Shown in pieces: positions 13,270-16,413 of a stretch of DNA of 16,413 nt. The first letter of the stretch is position 1, and each line of letters opens with the position of its first letter. The DNA is from CAYSPU01 sp964432995. Lineage in GTDB: Bacteria; Verrucomicrobiota; Verrucomicrobiia; Limisphaerales; JAHDYP01. The stretch spans positions 1 through 16,413 of the forward strand of contig CAYSPU010000127.1 of assembly GCA_964432995.1 (NCBI GenBank). Direction: 5' to 3'. The translations under genes were made by a program, and so were the position numbers. Under the pieces are notes generated by a model, which was not told where the DNA came from, made no database searches, and worked only from the letters and a program-made list of their open reading frames with translations.

Positions 13270-14961
13270 ATGACGACGGATCCCGCCCGCCAACTGTTGA
13301 GCGGCAACGAAGCAATCGCGCTGGCGGCCGCCCACGCCGGAGTAGCCCTGGGCGCCGGCTATCCCGGCACCCCATCCACGGAGATTCTGGAGAACTTCGG
13401 CCGGCTCGGCGGCCGGGCCCAGTGGTCTCCGAACGAGAAGGTGGCCCTCGAGGTGGCGATCGGCGCCGCTTACGGCGGTGCGCGGGCCATGGCCACGATG
13501 AAGCACGTGGGGCTGAACGTCGCGTCCGACCCGTTCTTCACGGTGGCCTACACGGGGGTGCATGGAGCCCTGATTGTCGTTTCCGCCGATGACCCCGGCA
13601 TGGCCTCGAGCCAGAACGAACAGGACAACCGGCGCTACGCCCTCGCCGCCGGGGTCCCCATGCTCGAACCGTCCGATTCCCAGGAGTCCTACGACTTCCT
13701 CTTTTCCGCCGTCGAGATCTCCGAACGCTGGCGGATCCCGGTTCTCCTTCGCGTCACGACCCGTGTCTGTCACAGCAAGAGCATCGTCGCCCCGCGCCGC
13801 AGCCCACCGCCGCCGGCTCCCGCCTGGGAGCGCGATGTCAAGGGCCGCGTGATGATCCCGGCCTGGGCCCGCCCGGCCCATGGCCGACTGCGGCAGAAGC
13901 TGGCCGAGATCGCCGCCTGGAACGAGACGTCATCCCTGAACCAGGTTATCCCGGGTGCGGACCGGCTGGGCATCGTCACTTCGGGGATCTCGTATCTGCA
14001 CGCGCGGGACGCCGCGCCCGACGCCAGCGTGTTGAAGCTGGGCATGACCCACCCGCTGCCGATCGAGAAGATCCGTGCGTTTGCGCGGAGGATGGAACGC
14101 TGCTTCGCCCTCGAGGAGGGCGACCCCTACCTGGTCGAAGGCATCCGCCATGCCGGAATCGCGGTCGAAGGCAAACTCGATCGCTATCGCTTCGGCGAGT
14201 TCGACGTCGCCCGCGTGCGGCGGATCCTGGCCCGGGACGACACGCCCGACCCGGCGAAGCCGCCGGGCAAACCGCCGCAGTTGTGCGACGCGTGTCCCTA
14301 CCGGGTGGTGTATCAGGCGCTGAAGAAGCAGAACTGCATCGTGGCGGGCGATATCGGCTGCTACACCCTCGGGGCGTTGGCGCCGTTCGACGCGATGGAC
14401 AGTTGCGTCTGCATGGGGGCGAGCCTGGGGGTGGGGTTGGGCCTGCGCCACGTGTTGCCGACGGAGGAGGCGCGTCGCGTGGTCAGCATCATTGGCGACA
14501 GCACGTTCGTCCACAGCGGCATCAGCGGCCTGGTCGAGATGGTCTACAACCCGCCGCCCGGCGGGCACGTGCTGATCATCCTGGATAACGCGACCACGGC
14601 GATGACGGGGCACCAGGAGCATCCCGCGACGGGGCGCCGGCTGAACCACGAGCCGACCAACCGGCTGGTGCTGGAGGACCTGGCGCGGACACTCGGCGTG
14701 CGCCGGGTGCACGTCGTCGAGCCCCGCGTTGGCTCGGACGAATTCGACCGGGTGCTGGCGGAATGCCTGGCCAGTGGCGAACTGGCGGTGATCATCGCGC
14801 GGCGACCCTGCGTCCTGATTGTGAAGCGATTGAAGGAACTCGAACAACGCGACGCGAAACCGGAAGCCCGCGGGTGCGGGGTGGCGGGAGGCGGCGGCAC
14901 CTGCGGGTGCGGGCCGACCGATCCGGCCCAAGGGCAAATCCCGACGGACCATCATCCATGA
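13270..14961 (+). CDS. iorA: Indolepyruvate:ferredoxin oxidoreductase alpha subunit, lacking the usual C-terminal ferredoxin domain
   Basis: IorA with IorB oxidatively decarboxylates aromatic 2-oxoacids (indolepyruvate, phenylpyruvate) to aryl-acetyl-CoA, using TPP and passing electrons to ferredoxin. The 563-aa protein (ATG 13270) shows the pyrimidine-binding domain (GYPGTPSTEI, SPNEKVALEVAIGAAYGG), the ADDPGMASSQNEQDNR segment, a central domain, LCDACPYRVVYQALKK (C339, C342), then the TPP/Mg domain: GDIGCYTLGALAPF (D361), CMGASLGVGLG, IGDSTFVHSG (D410), LDNATTAMTGHQEHP (D439, N440). Most IorA proteins continue into a two-cluster ferredoxin domain with CxxCxxC...CP motifs. Here the chain ends soon after RRPCVLIVKRL in a Gly/Cys-rich tail with C536, C545 and C547. 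The stop overlaps iorB (ATGA). No clear Shine-Dalgarno precedes the ATG. The functional call is secure; exact substrate and electron path are not. Confidence 0.93.
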   Translation: MTTDPARQLLSGNEAIALAAAHAGVALGAGYPGTPSTEILENFGRLGGRAQWSPNEKVALEVAIGAAYGGARAMATMKHVGLNVASDPFFTVAYTGVHGALIVVSADDPGMASSQNEQDNRRYALAAGVPMLEPSDSQESYDFLFSAVEISERWRIPVLLRVTTRVCHSKSIVAPRRSPPPPAPAWERDVKGRVMIPAWARPAHGRLRQKLAEIAAWNETSSLNQVIPGADRLGIVTSGISYLHARDAAPDASVLKLGMTHPLPIEKIRAFARRMERCFALEEGDPYLVEGIRHAGIAVEGKLDRYRFGEFDVARVRRILARDDTPDPAKPPGKPPQLCDACPYRVVYQALKKQNCIVAGDIGCYTLGALAPFDAMDSCVCMGASLGVGLGLRHVLPTEEARRVVSIIGDSTFVHSGISGLVEMVYNPPPGGHVLIILDNATTAMTGHQEHPATGRRLNHEPTNRLVLEDLARTLGVRRVHVVEPRVGSDEFDRVLAECLASGELAVIIARRPCVLIVKRLKELEQRDAKPEARGCGVAGGGGTCGCGPTDPAQGQIPTDHHP

Positions 14962-15482
14962 CTGTGTCCACTTCTTCATCCAAAGTGATCAACGTGGTCT
15001 TCGCCGGCCTCGGTGGCCAGGGCGTGCTGAAGGCTTCCGACATTCTCGCCGCAGCGGCCTTCCGGGCGGGTCTGGATGTGAAGAAGGCCGAGGTTCACGG
15101 CATGAGCCAGCGGGGCGGTTCGGTGAACAGCGACGTGCGGTTTGGCGACCGCGTCTTCAGCCCGCTGATTCCGGCGGGCGAGGCGGACATCCTGGTGGTG
15201 TTGGCGCCGGACCAGGTGGAGAACAACCGCGGCTTGCTGCGGCCGGCGGGGGTGCTGCTCGAACCGGCCGACATCCCGGCGGACAAGCTCGAGAACAAGC
15301 GGAGCTTCAACGTGGCGATGGTCGGGCTCTTGAGCCGGCATCTGGAGATTCCCGACGGGTGTTGGGACGCCGCGCTGGCGGCGAATCTCCCGGCGGCGGT
15401 GTTGGAAACGAACCGCAAGGCGTTTCAGTTGGGCCGGGAGGCGTTCCGCGGGGCGCCCGCGGGACCGGCCGCGAACGGGTGA
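14958..15482 (+). CDS. iorB: Indolepyruvate:ferredoxin oxidoreductase beta subunit
   Basis: This 174-aa protein starts at the ATG inside the iorA stop (ATGA, 14958-14961), so translation is probably coupled and subunit ratio fixed. After a short Ser/Thr-rich leader, the 2-oxoacid oxidoreductase gamma-type domain begins: VINVVFAGLGGQGVLKASDILAAAA, then the family-typical AEVHGMSQRGGSVNSDVRFG, SPLIPAGEADILVVLAPDQ, and NVAMVGLLSRHL. These are the hallmark GxGGQG and MSQRGG motifs that contact CoA and TPP across the subunit interface. It is slightly shorter than most IorB proteins (around 190 aa), with no visible domain loss. It has no iron-sulphur motif that could replace the ferredoxin domain missing from IorA. 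Confidence 0.93.
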   Translation: MTVSTSSSKVINVVFAGLGGQGVLKASDILAAAAFRAGLDVKKAEVHGMSQRGGSVNSDVRFGDRVFSPLIPAGEADILVVLAPDQVENNRGLLRPAGVLLEPADIPADKLENKRSFNVAMVGLLSRHLEIPDGCWDAALAANLPAAVLETNRKAFQLGREAFRGAPAGPAANG

Positions 15483-15493
15483 CCGAAGCAGAA

Positions 15494-15501
15494 AGAGAAG
15501 G
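15494..15501 (+). promoter_or_regulatory. Ribosome binding site of the paaK-type ligase gene
   Basis: AGAGAAGG lies 8 nt before the ATG at 15510 in the 27-bp gap after iorB. It is the clearest Shine-Dalgarno in this operon and fixes the ligase start. Confidence 0.65.
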
Positions 15502-15509
15502 CACAACCT

Positions 15510-16413
15510 ATGAATGACACGGGCCAACCAGGCGGGGCGGGTTTCCATCCGGCCAGCGCCATGGACTATCTCCCGGTTCCGCAGTTGCGGGACCTCCAGT
15601 TGACGCGATTGCGCGCGATGGTGCAGCGCGCCTACGACCACGTGGCGCTCTTCCGCAGCCGCATGGATGAGCGGGGGCTCAAGCCCGCGGATCTCCGATC
15701 GTTGGAGGACGTCCGGCGGTTGCCGTTCACCGCGAAGACGGACCTGCGGGACACGTATCCGTTTGGGTTGTTTGCCAGTCCGCTGCCGGAGGTGGTGCGG
15801 TTCCACGCTTCGAGCGGCACGACCGGCAAACCCATCGTCGTGGGCTACACCCAGGAAGACGTCCAGGACTGGGCCCTGGCCATGCTGCGCAGCTTCGCGG
15901 CCTGCGGGCTGCACCGGGGCGACATCATCCAGAACGCCTACGGCTACGGCCTGTTCACCGGCGGCTTGGGCGCCCACTACGGCGCCGAGGCCCTGGGCGC
16001 CGCCGTGATCCCCATCTCCGGCGGGAACACGGACCGTCAGATCATGGTCCTCAAGGACTTTGGGGTCACCGCGATCTGTTGCACGCCGAGTTACTTCCTC
16101 CACCTCATCGAACGTTCCGCGGAGCTGGGAGTGGACATGAAGAAGCTGCCGCTGCGGGCCGGGGTCTTCGGCGCGGAGCCGTGGACGGAAGGGATGCGCC
16201 AGCGCATCGAGGCGCAGAGCAACATCAAGGCCTACGACATCTATGGCCTTTCGGAGATCATCGGTCCGGGCGTGGCGATGGAGTGCTTGCGGCAGGCCGG
16301 ACCCCACATCTTCGAGGACATGTTCTATCCGGAGATCATCGATCCGGAAACGGGTCAGGTGCTCCCGGACGGTGCGGAAGGCGAGTTGGTTCTGACCACC
16401 CTCTGCAAGCGGG
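15510..16413 (+). CDS. paaK: Phenylacetate-CoA ligase family (AMP-forming aryl-CoA ligase), 3' truncated by the window end
   Basis: The frame opens at ATG 15510 and runs off the window after 301 complete codons; PaaK proteins are usually about 430-440 aa. The enzyme adenylates an arylacetate and transfers the acyl group to CoA. Visible motifs: N-terminal LQLTRLRAMVQRAYDHVALFR; LPFTAKTDLRDTYPFGLFA; the P-loop HASSGTTGKP (S101-P108); NAYGYGLFTGGLGAHYGAE; PISGGNTDRQ; CTPSYFLHLIE; FGAEPWTEGMR; IYGLSEIIGPG (Y245-E249), where Glu binds Mg-ATP; and EIIDPETG with GELVLTTL leading to the adenylate loop. It lies 27 bp after iorB. In bacteria and archaea iorAB and paaK-like genes often sit together, the pair producing arylacetyl-CoA from aromatic amino-acid breakdown or balancing acid and thioester. 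The exact aromatic acid used cannot be told from sequence. Confidence 0.92.
   Translation, partial: MNDTGQPGGAGFHPASAMDYLPVPQLRDLQLTRLRAMVQRAYDHVALFRSRMDERGLKPADLRSLEDVRRLPFTAKTDLRDTYPFGLFASPLPEVVRFHASSGTTGKPIVVGYTQEDVQDWALAMLRSFAACGLHRGDIIQNAYGYGLFTGGLGAHYGAEALGAAVIPISGGNTDRQIMVLKDFGVTAICCTPSYFLHLIERSAELGVDMKKLPLRAGVFGAEPWTEGMRQRIEAQSNIKAYDIYGLSEIIGPGVAMECLRQAGPHIFEDMFYPEIIDPETGQVLPDGAEGELVLTTLCKR

Noticed and set aside
11571..13307. Minus-strand ORF of 578 codons with (Glu-Gln)n and (Leu-Ile)n dipeptide runs
   Set aside because: The dipeptide runs are translations of the two hexamer repeat elements, and the middle is antisense to the CE15 gene. It is interesting only as a sign of the repeat structure.
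13930..16307. Minus-strand ORFs opposite iorA, iorB and paaK
   Set aside because: They are shadows of three well-identified enzymes on the plus strand.

Overview
The window is about 16.4 kb of GC-rich bacterial DNA. The gene content fits a Verrucomicrobiota-like bacterium best: a periplasmic beta-propeller sensor kinase, small zinc-ribbon proteins beside signalling genes, a CE15 esterase, and iorAB with a paaK-type ligase. Planctomycetota or Acidobacteriota cannot be excluded from sequence reading alone. Very long antisense ORFs occur throughout, as expected from GC-rich codon usage, and are not annotated as genes.

Left part (1-7200): the end of a DUF218/YdcF-like gene runs rightward and meets, almost stop to stop, a leftward signalling cluster. 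In transcription order the cluster is a 75-aa double-CxxC protein (7197-6970), a giant two-component-regulator-propeller sensor kinase (6917-2976) and a REC-GAF-like-PAS-PAS-HATPase-REC protein (2979-223). The two large genes meet in a run of 17 G (C in the transcript). One extra C, or two fewer, would fuse them into a single polypeptide. The downstream protein keeps its ATPase domain and both receiver domains but appears to have lost, in frame, the H-box holding the phospho-accepting histidine. The likely chain is propeller sensor to HisKA_2 kinase to the N-terminal REC of the neighbour.

Middle part (7200-13000, rightward): a divergent intergenic region with a strong hairpin precedes a 319-aa protein I do not recognise, which is translationally coupled (ATGA) to a 97-aa stand-alone glycogen-binding-like E-set/CBM48 protein. 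Next come a secreted protein of about 914 aa, probably built on an alpha/alpha-toroid, and a secreted CE15 glucuronoyl-esterase-like enzyme. The last two suggest polysaccharide breakdown.

The CE15 gene is bracketed by two copies of an unusual intergenic element: a left arm of consecutive hexamers of form nnnnTC, a spacer, and a right arm of hexamers of form GAnnnn. Together they make a hexamer-phased, imperfect inverted repeat. This is the most distinctive unexplained structure in the window.

Right part (13270-16413, rightward): iorA, iorB (ATGA overlap) and the start of a paaK-type aryl-CoA ligase. They would convert aromatic 2-oxoacids and arylacetates to arylacetyl-CoA. This IorA lacks the usual C-terminal 2x[4Fe-4S] ferredoxin domain and ends in a short glycine/cysteine-rich tail instead.
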